In this document: in pieces, positions 54,001-61,232 of the stretch
Layout of the letters: every line of letters starts with the position of its first letter
Numbering within the stretch: the first letter of the stretch is position 1
Origin: Lateolabrax maculatus
Taxonomy: Eukaryota > Chordata > Actinopteri > Acropomatiformes > Lateolabracidae
Assembly (NCBI GenBank): GCA_031216445.1
Contig: CM062196.1
Coordinates: 6,458,501-6,522,500 of the forward strand
Reading direction: 5' to 3'
Length of the DNA: 64,000 bases
Notes under the pieces: generated by a model
What the model saw: the letters and a program-made list of their open reading frames with translations, nothing else
What the model was told of the DNA's origin: nothing
Database searches by the model: none
Made by a program: the position numbers and the translations under genes

Positions 54001-57000
54001 TGGCTAACTTCCTTGTCCAGACGGAGAACTGAAAATACAGCAGAATTAATAAATGTACGTTCTTAATGAATACTACATGTCATTAAGGGACACCTGGCTG
54101 GCTGGTAAAAGAAGAGTGAGAGCTCAGGAAGTTGACAAAGAGGGATAAGTCAATGGAGGAACATTGACTGGCTGAATGAAAGGAGAGATGGAGATGTTTT
54201 AAAAGTATAGTAGCAAAATAAACCCAGAGAAAGAATTTATCTTTTCCAGGGCTGAGGAGTGGAGAGTCACAGTGGAGTACAGCAATCGATGAAACTAATT
54301 TGGGTGTATTTATTGAGGCAAGAGTCTGTTAAAGCACGTCAAGTATAGATGATGTGGAAGGTGGAAAAGAGAGCGAGAGCAGAGCGAGGATGAAGGGGAA
54401 AAAGAGGGAGGTGAAATGTGAACAGTAGGAAGTGCTTTCTCCGTTCCTCTCTTTGCTGCACACACTGTGATGAGAAGCAAAAGTAGAAAGGGACATCCAT
54501 CATGTCCAGCTGAGTGTGCCTGCATGTGTGCTTGAATGTGTGTAGGTGTGTGTATGTGTTAAATAAAAAAAAAAAAAGAAGAAGAAAACCAACATTTCAG
54601 GCAGGCGCTGAAAGTTCATCCCTGGAGATTAATAGCCCTCAGCTCACTCTGGTCTTTGTTCTGTTCTGGTTATGATACAGACCAAATTAAAAATCCTTTA
54701 GCAGTGCAGCAGATTGTCCTGGTCCCAACAGACCGATAATGGGAAGTTTTTTTCTTTGGAGCTGCCTGGTCTGAGTTGTGAGCTGAAACAATGAACAGTT
54801 TTTGTCCCTTTAATTTAGTTTGTGTTTTATCTGGAAAATGAGCCTCAGGAGAGCGTTTTTGACTCAGGGTCTGGGTCAGTGTTAAACTGCTTACCAGGCC
54901 CAGTTTAGCCCAGTAACATGCCACACTTTACACCAGATAATAGTGCAGTATTTATTGTCACAAGGATGTTGATAAAAAAAATAATGGATCTACCATTTAG
55001 GCCAATTTTTACCACGTCTCTCTTAGTATCACTAGAGCGCTGTTGCAGTTCATACGTAATGCATTTAAGAAGACATTTTTTACTTTGGATTATTTTCTGA
55101 TGATGATTGTATTATTAGTGGTGCAGTAATATAGTAATAGAAGTAGATAACCAAATACAGCCAAAATAAAACAACCGATACAGTAAAATTACATAACAGG
55201 CATTTTTTAAAACATTTCTGACATTTTATAGACCAAAACATTATTGTGAAAGCAATCGGCAGATTAATTGATGAAATAATAATATTGTATAATGATATAT
55301 AATGAATGTATTATAATAATAATGTGCAGTATTAACACAGAAACTAACATGAACTGTTAATCTACGCATTAAAGTTAATGTATGGGGTCATATGTAAATA
55401 CTATTATCGTGAATGAGGATTGTGAATGGAGTAAATCAATTATTTTAACCTGTCCCACACGTTGTTTTACTTCTCACATGCAGTCACATGTCATTGTACA
55501 TAAGCATAAAATCACCACTAATAAGCATCTCTTTTCTACAATAGCTGTTTTGAGCATGTGAGAGATATGAGGTCTGAGCGATTGTTAAAGTCGTTCCACG
55601 TGAGCATATCATCTGCAAACTTCACATAGATAGTAATGTTCTAATGTTTCTTAACACTGCAGAGGAAAGACACAGGGTTCCTACTGTATATCAAAGTCTG
55701 AACACACCACCACCAAACACACACATAAAAAGAGACATACAAACCCCAGTCAGTGTCCACCCCCTGCTTAGATACAAAGCCCTGAGGAAATGTAGATCGC
55801 AGAGGCATGCAGAGAGTAATGTTTTCTCTTTCTTTGGTTTTAGTATCATAGCATTACTTTTTATCCCCTCTTTGTTTGACCAGAGGGGATAGGGGATAAG
55901 ATGAGATGACTTTGGAATGAAGAAGCAGAGAGAGGGGGGGTGGTGATTGAAAGAAAAAGACAATGGAAATAAACACAGTCAGAAAGAAAGAAAATAATGG
56001 TGCTATGGCACGATTTTGTCCTTTTGCCTTGAACTCAATCTCGTAGATAGATTTAAACAGGTTTCAAGGGTCCTGCACATCCACACAGGTGTTTTTTGTG
56101 ATTGTTTTTTTTTGTGAAGTGAGTCTGAGATAATAAAAGAATACTGAGCAGAGTGATCATAGACAATCAACAGTGTGAACTTGCTTGTCAAAGTCAGCCA
56201 GAGTTGGTTGCTACACACACCGAAACAGAACACACATTCTTGATTTCAGACTTCAGACTGGGATCGATTAAATGAATGAGAGTTGAAGTGAATATTGACA
56301 CTGGAGCATGTGTGACCACAGCTTTAACAGAATAGTGAGGTAAATGTCAGTCAAGCCCTATCTGTCCACACCCACAGTCCAGATAAGAGGTCTAATCAGC
56401 CAAAATAGCTGGAAAACACCTGTGTGGGTGTACCAGGCTTTAATACTCTTCTGCAGCTTAGTGGAGATTAACGCAAAATGTCTCCTAACATCATTTGACT
56501 TCTACACAGATTTAACACGGAGCACACATTATTTTTTCATAACTTGGGCTGATACAACAAAGAATACAAATCAAACCCAGAAAATCAAAGGCTTCAAAAG
56601 TTGAGTGGGTTGGCTTTGTTTGAGCTTTCATTTGTAGTTTTCTGGCATGACATCTAAGTATGCAGGAGGCGCCACAAGCTCATCAGGCAGATGTGTCAGT
56701 CAAAAGGCCCCAGCATTTGTCAGAAGGTTCTTCTGGGACAAAATCATAACAAAATCATCAAGGGCTGTTCTCCCCTTGACCATAAAAAAAGTCTTCATAT
56801 CCATCTGGATGTACGCTCATCCCCTTGACAGACACAGCTCTGACTGAAGTGATGCAATGCCATGTGTTCAGGAGAGCCTGTGCATGTGTGATTCACCTCG
56901 ATTCTACAAAGAAGAGCATTGACCTGCTCGGGTCTGCATTGCTGTTTGAGGCTTTCAAGGTGAGAAAAGGTGACAGTGCCAAGATTGACAGTGGAGAAAT

Positions 57001-59664
57001 TGAAAGAGAAAAACAGACGTAGAGACTGACACAAACCGAGAGAGACATCCACGGAGACAGAAAGGCAAAGGGAGAGATGGATAGATTTGAGTATTGTTTT
57101 ATCAACATGGCTGATATTTGTCTTTTACTGTTTCAGCAATCCTGTCATATGAGTAAAGGTTATCTGAATCTGAGTGAGGGGGAGATTGAGCGATAGAGAG
57201 CTCAGGGAAAGATGGAAAAGGAGAAGGTGAGAGAAAGGTTAAGTCCGCTGATAACCCAGCTCAAATGGAGAACGTGGATTACAGCTATGAATGAACCACA
57301 CACAGAGATACACAAATACATACTTATATACACACACCCCTATAGATGCTTGCCCTTTAAAAAGACCATAAAACTGTAAACACAACCTCAGCCTAATAAA
57401 AAATTGCTTCTATGAGCAATCATTCCTGTTTATCTGTCTCACACTTACCTCCTGAATTGTCTCTTCGTTCTTTTTTTAACCTCCATCTGATCTCAGCATC
57501 TCTTTCTCTTGCTATCATTTTTTGTGTTATTCTTAATTGATGTGTGGCTGCGTAGATGGAGCAGTCTGCGGTTGCCGTGGAAACCAAGTGCCGTTACCAT
57601 TTGTGCAGCGTGTCCTGTTATCCTGTAGTATCACTAAAGAAAATTGTGAGGAGGTGTTAGAGAGAGAAAGAGAAATCAAGACAGAAGCAAAAGTGAAAAA
57701 TGACAAAATGATCTCACAGGTCCATGCTTGCCAGTATTTATTCCTTTATTTCCAAGGAAACAAGGTCAGCTGATTTTACACAAGGGACCTTACAATAGGA
57801 AGAAACAGTAAGGTGCAGGTATATCTACCAGGCCAGCAGGCATCATGAATGTCATGTTTTCTAGACTTGTAGCTGTTTCTGCCATATTTTTGCATTAGCA
57901 GTAACATTTGTCCTCCAAAAGGACCCATATGAGTGTTTCCAACCACCTGTATGGTTGATTTTATGCAGCTAAAACTACTTCAATGGGACCTGGCGTTACA
58001 GCCTGACACCACCTGCTGAGCTACAGTACATATATTTAAAAGGCGCCCAGAGGCACTACAGGGGAAAATTCAGCTCAACTTTATGCAAATGTCCTCTGAC
58101 GCAATGCAAGTGCAACTTCTGCGTGCATCACGGGACGCACACCGGCAACTGGAAAAGGAACAGCTGAGAATGAGGCCCATAGAGGCCAAATGTCCCAACA
58201 CGTACTGCTTTGTCTGGACGTGCTTTGCTTTTGCTTTTGCTTGAGCATAAACTCAAGTTGTTTAAAGCTTTAACAACAATTTACGAGGGCTGATGTTTTT
58301 CTCAAGAGATTAGCCTCCTTGCAAAGTTAAAAATATGTTGTTTTTACTATAAAAGCCCAGTTTTGTTGTGGTAAACATTTTTTTGTGTTTATCCACTGTG
58401 CACTGAGGAGCCGAGTTATTTTCACTCCAGTGTAAACCATCTCCTAAAAAGGTCAAACCTCTTCTGTCTCATTAAATTTGTTCAATAGAAATAAAATAAA
58501 AAAATAAAAAATGATTGCCTCAAGTATTATTTCCTCAGCATTAATTGAATGTCAGGATTGAGAGTTGGATGCTCAGTGTCAGAGGATACAGTTAAAACAG
58601 CACACTCCTCATAACAACATAACCTATTTAAACCTCTAAAATGCAATGCTTTTAACCTTAGTTCAATAAATAATGTTTAGCCTCAAAACTTGTAATGCCT
58701 CATATGCCTTCAATTAAAAATTTAATTAAAGTCACCCCAGGCATAAAACATCTCCTTAGAACATAATTTAATTTTGTCACTGAAGAAGCTGAGTAGAGAT
58801 TTGGACTTCTACCTTGACCATGGTAACCAGGGGCAATTGTATGAGCATCCCTGGACAGTGTTTTCACCCGGACAGTAATAAGTCCCTGAATCCCCTGTTA
58901 CCATCAAAACTGGTACATTTAAGTGCATGAGAGTTTAATCAAACAGCCACTATTAGGATGATCACATACCTCATCAACAAACTGCAGAATGTGTTTGATT
59001 TTTTATTTTTTTATCATCACCAAAAAACATGCAATGCAGGGTAGGGTCTTCTTTGGACGATTGCTGTTTACCATTTTTACAAATGAAATGCCATTTATTC
59101 TGATTAAATGAATTGCTTTTGTATGCAGATTATATTAAATGGTTACTTTGGATATGGTAGTATATTGGAGTTAAGTAGCATTACTGAGTCTTAATTACAG
59201 CAAATATATGATTGGACATTCAGTGTGACGCAAACAAAACAGTATTGTGTTCAGATATAGTCTGAACCAGTACTGCAACAATGTCTTAGCCGCTTGGTAA
59301 AACTCTAGATGGGAAAATTGTGGGCAACAATATGGGCAATATTGTTTAAATGGGCAGGGGGCTAGCTTTATTTCAGAAGATATTCCTCTTTTTACAACCT
59401 TACTTTAAGTGTGCTGGTAACAAAACCTCTTTTCATCTACATAACTGCTCAGCTATTTGGTTAAAAGTTAGCATTGAAATGTATTTTGTATTTTAAGTCT
59501 CTCTCTCTTTTTATCTATCCAGGATCGCATATATTGGACAGATTTGGAGGATGAAGCGATATACAGTGCCAACCGACTGACGGGACATGATGTGGCGAAG
59601 GTGGCAGAGCACCTCAACAACCCACTGGACCTGGTGGTGTTTCATGAACAGAGGCAGCCCAAGG
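15679..59664 (+). CDS. lrp8: lrp8 (ApoER2), partial gene: 11 internal coding exons
   Basis: Eleven exons join in frame (129, 375, 123, 123, 120, 126, 172, 225, 119, 140 and 142 nt; 1794 nt, 598 codons). Domain order is LA3, LA4-6, LA7, LA8, EGF-1, EGF-2 and YWTD propeller. LRP8 is a single-pass cell-surface receptor of the LDL-receptor family. In known vertebrates it binds Reelin and apoE-containing lipoproteins and signals through Dab1 bound to a cytoplasmic NPxY motif; the human protein also takes up selenoprotein P. LRP8 is preferred over VLDLR because of DGDDDCGDASDE in LA4, NRHEIRRIDL at the propeller start, NIYWTDSGNKSISVAT and IEKSGLNGVDRQ. Every splice junction has matching phase (1-1 up to EGF-2, then 1-2, 2-2, 2-1, 1-0, 0-1). 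The start codon, LA1-2, EGF-3, stalk, membrane helix and tail are not in the window, so the gene is cut by the window rather than broken. No frameshift or premature stop was seen. Confidence 0.95.
17077..17104. repeat. Perfect 12-bp inverted repeat, 4-nt loop
   Basis: The arms TTGGGCCAGTGG (17077-17088) and CCACTGGCCCAA (17093-17104) are exactly complementary around AAAA. It lies in the long lrp8 intron. Function is unknown; the stem is too short for a typical microRNA precursor. Confidence 0.9.
18790..18819. repeat. Perfect 11-bp inverted repeat, 8-nt loop
   Basis: The arms CTACAGACACC (18790-18800) and GGTGTCTGTAG (18809-18819) flank the loop CAGTTAAA. It may belong to a dispersed element covering roughly 18690-19070, which looks repeat-like but was not identified. 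Confidence 0.9.
23166..23345 (+). mobile_element. LINE 3'-tail fragment
   Basis: The + strand reads SSFFPQAVRLLNSSSTLHHT from about 23169. This is a recurrent C-terminal ending of vertebrate non-LTR retrotransposon proteins, expected just downstream of the SHPGH motif. AT-rich 3' sequence follows. The fragment is heavily 5'-truncated and lies just upstream of the MITE-like element. Confidence 0.55.
23459..23839. mobile_element. MITE-like element with CCATAGAC/GTCTATGG termini
   Basis: The segment starts CCATAGAC and ends GTCTATGG, an exact 8-bp inverted terminal match about 380 bp apart. Near the 3' end it reads GTGACGTCACGGAGG and then TTTTATACAGTCTATGG. I associate this ending with an abundant dispersed teleost repeat; that is recollection, not a search. 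There is no coding capacity, so it would be non-autonomous. Target-site duplication was not resolved by eye. Confidence 0.6.
25477..25522 (+). repeat. (GT)n microsatellite
   Basis: A GT run of about 45 bp with one GG interruption. An inverted partner, a CA run, follows at 25714-25737. Confidence 0.95.
25714..25737 (+). repeat. (CA)12 microsatellite
   Basis: A CA run complementary to the GT array about 190 bp upstream. Confidence 0.93.
27268..27302 (+). repeat. (GT)17 microsatellite
   Basis: An uninterrupted GT run. A CA-rich partner lies at 27411-27441. Confidence 0.95.
27411..27441 (+). repeat. (CA)n microsatellite
   Basis: A CA run with a GA interruption, complementary to the GT array 110 bp upstream. 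Confidence 0.92.
28961..29014 (+). repeat. (GT)27 microsatellite
   Basis: An uninterrupted 54-bp GT run. Confidence 0.96.
29241..29313 (+). repeat. (TG)36 microsatellite
   Basis: An uninterrupted 73-bp TG run, the longest pure dinucleotide array in the window. Confidence 0.96.
32665..33039 (+). CDS. lrp8: lrp8 exon: LDL-receptor class A repeats 4-5-6
   Basis: A 375-nt phase 1-1 exon encodes three LA repeats, matching the LDLR/VLDLR/LRP8 family layout in which three repeats share one exon. LA4 runs from ACPSKDFQC to DGDDDCGDASDEEKC. LA5 runs from TCGQHEFRC to DGDPDCKDKSDESMERC. LA6 runs from RCPVGEFQC to DGDADCKDKSDEANC. All 18 cysteines are present. In LA4 the usual tryptophan before the fourth cysteine is replaced (IFVCDG). 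A linker of about ten residues with an RR pair (SRRTEPQKP) separates LA5 from LA6, resembling the flexible linker between LDLR LA4 and LA5. CNDSEC in LA5 carries an N-x-S sequon. The acceptor is CTGTAG and the donor GTAAGT. In mammals the LA4-6 exon is alternatively used; its symmetric phase allows this here. The exon is visibly GC-richer than its flanks. Confidence 0.96.
33040..35969 (+). other. lrp8 intron between LA4-6 and LA7
   Basis: A 2.9-kb intron. It contains a GT-rich array near 33700-33733 facing a CA/CG-rich array near 33858-33905, and two diverged copies of one sequence block (about 34629-34890 and 34960-35090). Nothing else was recognised. Confidence 0.88.
35970..36092 (+). CDS. 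lrp8: lrp8 exon: LDL-receptor class A repeat 7
   Basis: A 123-nt phase 1-1 exon with acceptor CCCCAG and donor G|GTAAGT. It reads PLLTCRPDEFQCGDGSC, then IHGTKQCNKVHDC, then PDYSDEAGCVN. Six cysteines and the SDE calcium motif are present. TCRxDEFQCGDGxC and SDEAGC match human LRP8 repeat 7 as I recall it. The position of the usual ligand-contact tryptophan is lysine (TKQC), as in VLDLR and LRP8 repeat 7, so this module probably has a structural role or binds weakly. It is followed by a further LA exon rather than directly by EGF-1. Confidence 0.94.
36093..37522 (+). other. lrp8 intron between LA7 and LA8
   Basis: A 1.4-kb AT-rich intron. No repeat, RNA gene or coding sequence was recognised in it. 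Confidence 0.88.
37523..37645 (+). CDS. lrp8: lrp8 exon: LDL-receptor class A repeat 8
   Basis: A 123-nt phase 1-1 exon with acceptor CCCAACAG. It reads VTKCDGPRKFRCKNGEC, then IDSSKVCDNVKDC, then KDWSDEPMKECG. Six cysteines and the acidic calcium site are intact. It closely resembles VLDLR repeat 8, including the DWSDEP.KEC motif. Human LRP8 reference protein has seven LA repeats and passes directly from repeat 7 to EGF-1; chicken ApoER2 is reported to have eight. This fish gene therefore keeps the eight-repeat layout shared with VLDLR. The donor, G|GTACGA, departs from consensus at +4 and +6 and is weaker than the neighbouring donors, so optional inclusion is possible. The exon is symmetric, so skipping preserves the frame. 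Confidence 0.93.
37646..39857 (+). other. lrp8 intron between LA8 and EGF-1
   Basis: A 2.2-kb intron that begins with the weak donor GTACGA. It contains CA-rich stretches but no recognised gene or transposon. Confidence 0.88.
39858..39977 (+). CDS. lrp8: lrp8 exon: EGF-like domain 1
   Basis: A 120-nt phase 1-1 exon with acceptor CTCTGCAG and donor G|GTAAAA. It reads GLNECADNNGGCSHIC, then RDRRIGYECDCPSGYKL, then MDKKTCG. The six-cysteine EGF pattern is complete. NNGGCSHIC and IGYECDCPSGY are the family signature of the first EGF module after the ligand-binding repeats in LDLR, VLDLR and LRP8. Human LRP8 begins this exon with GLNEC as well. The module lies between the LA array and the propeller and belongs to the EGF-precursor homology region, which governs ligand release and receptor recycling in the family. 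Confidence 0.95.
39978..40934 (+). other. lrp8 intron between EGF-1 and EGF-2
   Basis: A 957-bp intron. It starts GTAAAAAAAA. An open frame of 129 codons at 40375-40764 has no recognisable domain and is judged to be chance. Confidence 0.88.
40935..41060 (+). CDS. lrp8: lrp8 exon: calcium-binding EGF-like domain 2
   Basis: A 126-nt phase 1-1 exon with acceptor TCCATAG and donor G|GTGAGC. It reads DIDECENPDACSQIC, then INYKGDYKCECYEGYEM, then DPASKTCKAVG. The DIDEC start and the CINYKGDYKCEC pattern, which matches the Asn/Asp beta-hydroxylation consensus, mark a calcium-binding EGF module. PDACSQIC, NYKG and CKAxG match human LRP8 at this position. The preceding intron is only 957 bp; the following one is 6.6 kb. 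Confidence 0.95.
43241..43402 (+). repeat. Compound microsatellite: (GT)~24 then (GA)n with GATA interruptions
   Basis: An uninterrupted GT run (43241-43288) passes directly into a GA run of about 114 bp broken by GATAGA interruptions. The GA part itself looks duplicated, with the same spacing of GATA interruptions near 43298-43320 and 43341-43362. Confidence 0.95.
43460..43670 (+). pseudogene. Decayed retroelement coding remnant
   Basis: The + strand reads VETESHFILYCEKYEDLRE and then VLFENLNNMYPEFILLPNP before a stop. After a frame change it reads LAAKYVDRCHTETETSF. The pattern ETE.HF...C..Y..LR is typical of the C-terminal end of non-LTR retrotransposon proteins in fish. Frames shift and a stop interrupts, so it is a fossil fragment. 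It lies directly downstream of the compound GT/GA microsatellite. Confidence 0.5.
44656..44678 (+). repeat. Short interstitial telomeric repeat
   Basis: The sequence is GGTTAGGG followed by TTAGGGTTAGGGTTA, about three and a half units of the vertebrate telomere repeat with no mismatch. It lies inside an intron of a coding gene, so it is interstitial rather than a chromosome end. Confidence 0.9.
45730..45777 (+). repeat. (TC)24 microsatellite
   Basis: An uninterrupted TC run of about 48 bp, a mirror-repeat polypyrimidine tract. Confidence 0.95.
47622..47793 (+). CDS. lrp8: lrp8 exon: beta-propeller, first blade
   Basis: A 172-nt exon, phase 1 in and phase 2 out, with acceptor CTCCATCAG and donor ACAG|GTATAC. 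It reads GKSPYLMFTNRHEIRRIDL, then LKSEYTQVVPTLKNAVAL, then DVDVSTNKMFWCDLYHRKIYR. This opens the YWTD beta-propeller, with a degenerate motif (FWCD), as in human LRP8 (IYWCD). FTNRHEIRRIDL is diagnostic for LRP8 rather than VLDLR. An 18-T run lies about 50 bp upstream of the acceptor and a CA microsatellite begins just after the donor. Confidence 0.95.
48055..48084 (+). repeat. (GT)15 microsatellite
   Basis: An uninterrupted GT run. CA-rich sequence in the opposite sense follows near 48147-48182. Confidence 0.94.
48974..49002. repeat. Perfect 11-bp inverted repeat, 7-nt loop
   Basis: The arms ACTACTGATTG (48974-48984) and CAATCAGTAGT (48992-49002) flank the loop GTTAGGG. It lies in the first propeller intron. 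Confidence 0.9.
50762..50986 (+). CDS. lrp8: lrp8 exon: beta-propeller, central YWTD blades
   Basis: A 225-nt phase 2-2 exon with acceptor ATCCACCAG and donor G|GTGAGT. The joined codon gives S, then AYINKASDSSQQVTLIDSL, then NSPEGLAVDWVHKNIYWTD, then SGNKSISVATADGRKRKVL, then IDTELSEPRAIAVDPHQG. A canonical YWTD motif and two (L/I)AVD motifs are present. NKS is a potential N-glycosylation site. SPEGLAVDWVHK.IYWTDSGNK is nearly the human LRP8 sequence. The exon is GC-rich compared with its surroundings. Confidence 0.96.
50987..51597 (+). other. lrp8 propeller intron 2
   Basis: A 611-bp intron with donor GTGAGT and acceptor TTCCACAG. Nothing else was recognised in it. Confidence 0.9.
51598..51716 (+). 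CDS. lrp8: lrp8 exon: beta-propeller YWSD blade
   Basis: A 119-nt exon, phase 2 in and phase 1 out, with acceptor TTCCACAG and donor G|GTAAGG. After the split glycine it reads FMYWSDWGGQAKIEKSGL, then NGVDRQVLVSEHIEWPNGITL. FMYWSDWG.QAKIEKSGLNGVDRQ is almost identical to human LRP8; the VLDLR equivalent, as I recall it, has EKAGMNGFDRR. The preceding intron is the shortest in the window (611 bp). Confidence 0.96.
51717..53110 (+). other. lrp8 propeller intron 3
   Basis: A 1.4-kb intron. It ends with about 80 nt of pyrimidine-rich sequence before the acceptor. Sequence at about 52040-52160 is less AT-rich than its surroundings and might be constrained. No gene was recognised. Confidence 0.88.
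53111..53250 (+). CDS. lrp8: lrp8 exon: beta-propeller YWVD blade
   Basis: A 140-nt exon, phase 1 in and phase 0 out, with acceptor CTTCTCAG after about 80 nt of pyrimidine-rich sequence and donor GAG|GTACAG. It reads DLSNRRLYWVDSKLHLL, then SSVDLNGDNRKVLLSSHHHL, then GHPFALTVFE. RLYWVDSKLH and SS(V/I)D are family signatures. The exon ends at VFE, the same boundary expected in human LRP8 (VFE|DKVFWTD). Confidence 0.95.
53251..59522 (+). other. lrp8 propeller intron 4
   Basis: A 6.3-kb AT-rich intron. It contains a poly-A stretch near 54567-54579 and an RFX-like palindrome at 57571-57584. No coding exon or recognisable transposon was found. Confidence 0.87.
59523..59664 (+). CDS. lrp8: lrp8 exon: last propeller blades in the window
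   Basis: A 142-nt exon, phase 0 in and phase 1 out, with acceptor TCTATCCAG and donor G|GTAAGA. It reads DRIYWTDLEDEAIYSANRL, then TGHDVAKVAEHLNNPLDL, then VVFHEQRQPK. A YWTD motif is present and LEDEAIYSANRL matches human LRP8 (LENEAIFSANRL). HE..QP is the standard lead-in to the exon carrying EGF-3 and the end of the propeller region. That exon is not found in the remaining 4.3 kb, which is repetitive, so it must lie beyond the window. Confidence 0.95.
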
Positions 59665-59947
59665 GTAAGACATGCGGAAAAATGCAGAGTAACTCGGCAA
59701 CAGTGATATGACTCAGGCATTTCTGGTGCTTTTTTGTTTCTAGTCTAGGGGAGTATGATAAAAGATGAAGCCACAACGAACTGATTAGATGAGGAGCAAC
59801 AGGCGGGCTTGCATTGCAAATTGGGCATCATGGGCTCTGATCATGGTTCCTGATTGCTCGATCAGTGCAGACCCAAACAACAAACTATAACAAAAAAATA
59901 ACTAGAAAAGGCAATTTCTGAAGAAACTGCGGTGTGAATGCTGACTG

Positions 59948-60260
59948 CTGAAAGGCTGATGCTAAACTGGATTGGTGAAGTTGAGCACAAAAAGTGGAAT
60001 AATAACAATATATGAAAGATGTGGAATAGTTGAATGTTTGTTGAAAGGCTGGCGCTGAAGTTGAGCACAAAAAATGGAATAATATCAACAATATGTGAAA
60101 TATATGAAAGATGTGGAATAGTTGAATGTTTGTTGAAAGGCTGGCGCTAAACTGGATTGCTAAAGTTTAGTAAAAGATTTGAATAATATCAACAATGCAT
60201 GAAAGATGTGGAATAGTTTAAGTTTCGTTAAAAGGCTGGCACTAAACTGGGCTGCTGGAT
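59948..60260 (+). repeat. Four diverged tandem copies of a ~94-bp unit
   Basis: The landmark TGAAAGGCTGGCGCTAAACT, with variants, recurs at about 59948, 60042, 60133 and 60228. Between landmarks the copies share GAGCACAAAAA, TGGAATAAT, ATGAAAGATGTGGAATAGTT and similar blocks. Divergence includes small deletions, so this is an older minisatellite-like array. It lies just downstream of the last exon seen. Confidence 0.85.
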
Positions 60261-60307
60261 TGATTTTGGTTAAAGTAGCTGGATGGCGTATAAATTAGTA
60301 AGAAAAA

Positions 60308-61125
60308 TGGGAAATGGTCTAAATATTATGAATGGGAGATAAAAGTTGAATAAAAGTGAGTATCTATAAAAGATCTTCAAGATTTTCTGGTTTGAATATA
60401 GTTTACACCTAAAAGGATGAATGAGCAGATTAGACTTGAAAAATGCTTAAACTCTAAAACTGTCAAAATCCTCGGTGTATGTGTGTGTGTGTATGTGTGT
60501 GTGTGTATGTTTGTCACATCCACCAACTGCTATTAACTGCTGTCTCAGTCCTTGGTCAGACTGGACCAGAAAAGTGGTAAATGGTGTAAATCTTATGAAT
60601 GGGAGTTAAAAGTTGAAGAAAACTAAGAATGTATAAAAACATTTTGTGGTTTGAATAAAGTTTACACCTGAAAGTAAGCATGAGCAGATTAGACTTAAAA
60701 AATGCTTGAAAAAGTCTAAAAATGTAAAAATCCTGTGTGTCTGTGTTTGTGTCAAACTGCACTAATCAGCTGTGGTTGCAGTCAGTGGTTGCCATGGTGA
60801 TGGCCACAGCACTTTTCCAATGATTGGATTTCCTACTTCAAGTGAATGCACATCCACCAACTGCTGTCTCAGTCCTTGGTCAGATTGGTTGTGTTATCGA
60901 GGTTAACATGACAGTCAGATATCTAATCCAAGCTCATTACTCAAATTGTTTGAAGAAGTCAAAAAATGGCAAACTCCTGTGTGTGTGTGTGTGTGTGTGT
61001 GTGCGTCTGTTTGTCACATCCACCGACTGCTGTTAAATGCCGTCTCAGTCCTTGGTCAGACTGGACTACAGAAGTAGTAAATGGTAAAATATTATTATGA
61101 ATTTTGTGGTTTGAATAAAGTTGGC
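60308..61125 (+). repeat. Three partial copies of a ~250-bp block
   Basis: Shared landmarks are TATGAATGGGAG near 60336 and 60595, TGGTTTGAATA near 60389, 60650 and 61107, a short GT microsatellite near 60476, 60737 and 60979, and CTGTCTCAGTCCTTGGTCAG or a close variant near 60540, 60863 and 61038. The order of landmarks is kept, with some missing in each copy. I do not recognise the parent sequence; it could be a segment of a transposon amplified locally. Confidence 0.75.
60979..61003 (+). repeat. (TG)12 microsatellite
   Basis: A GT run inside the third copy of the ~250-bp duplicated block. The other copies carry related short GT runs at corresponding places. Confidence 0.92.
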
Positions 61126-61232
61126 TGGTATACCTGTCACTTAAGGGATCGTAGAGCCAGAAGTTTGGGTCTGATTGCTACCTTATCATTTCTGCTACTG
61201 TAACAAATTTTCCTGCGTTCAGATGTAAAATC

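Noticed and set aside
57537..57773. A cysteine-rich 78-codon + strand frame as a possible extra exon
   Set aside because: Cysteine spacing fits neither LA nor EGF modules, there is no acceptor-donor pair in phase, and the neighbouring exons already join in phase 0.
15679..59664. Assignment to VLDLR rather than LRP8
   Set aside because: The eight-repeat layout and LA8 resemble VLDLR, but LA4, EGF-1, EGF-2 and the propeller exons match LRP8 residues more closely at diagnostic positions.
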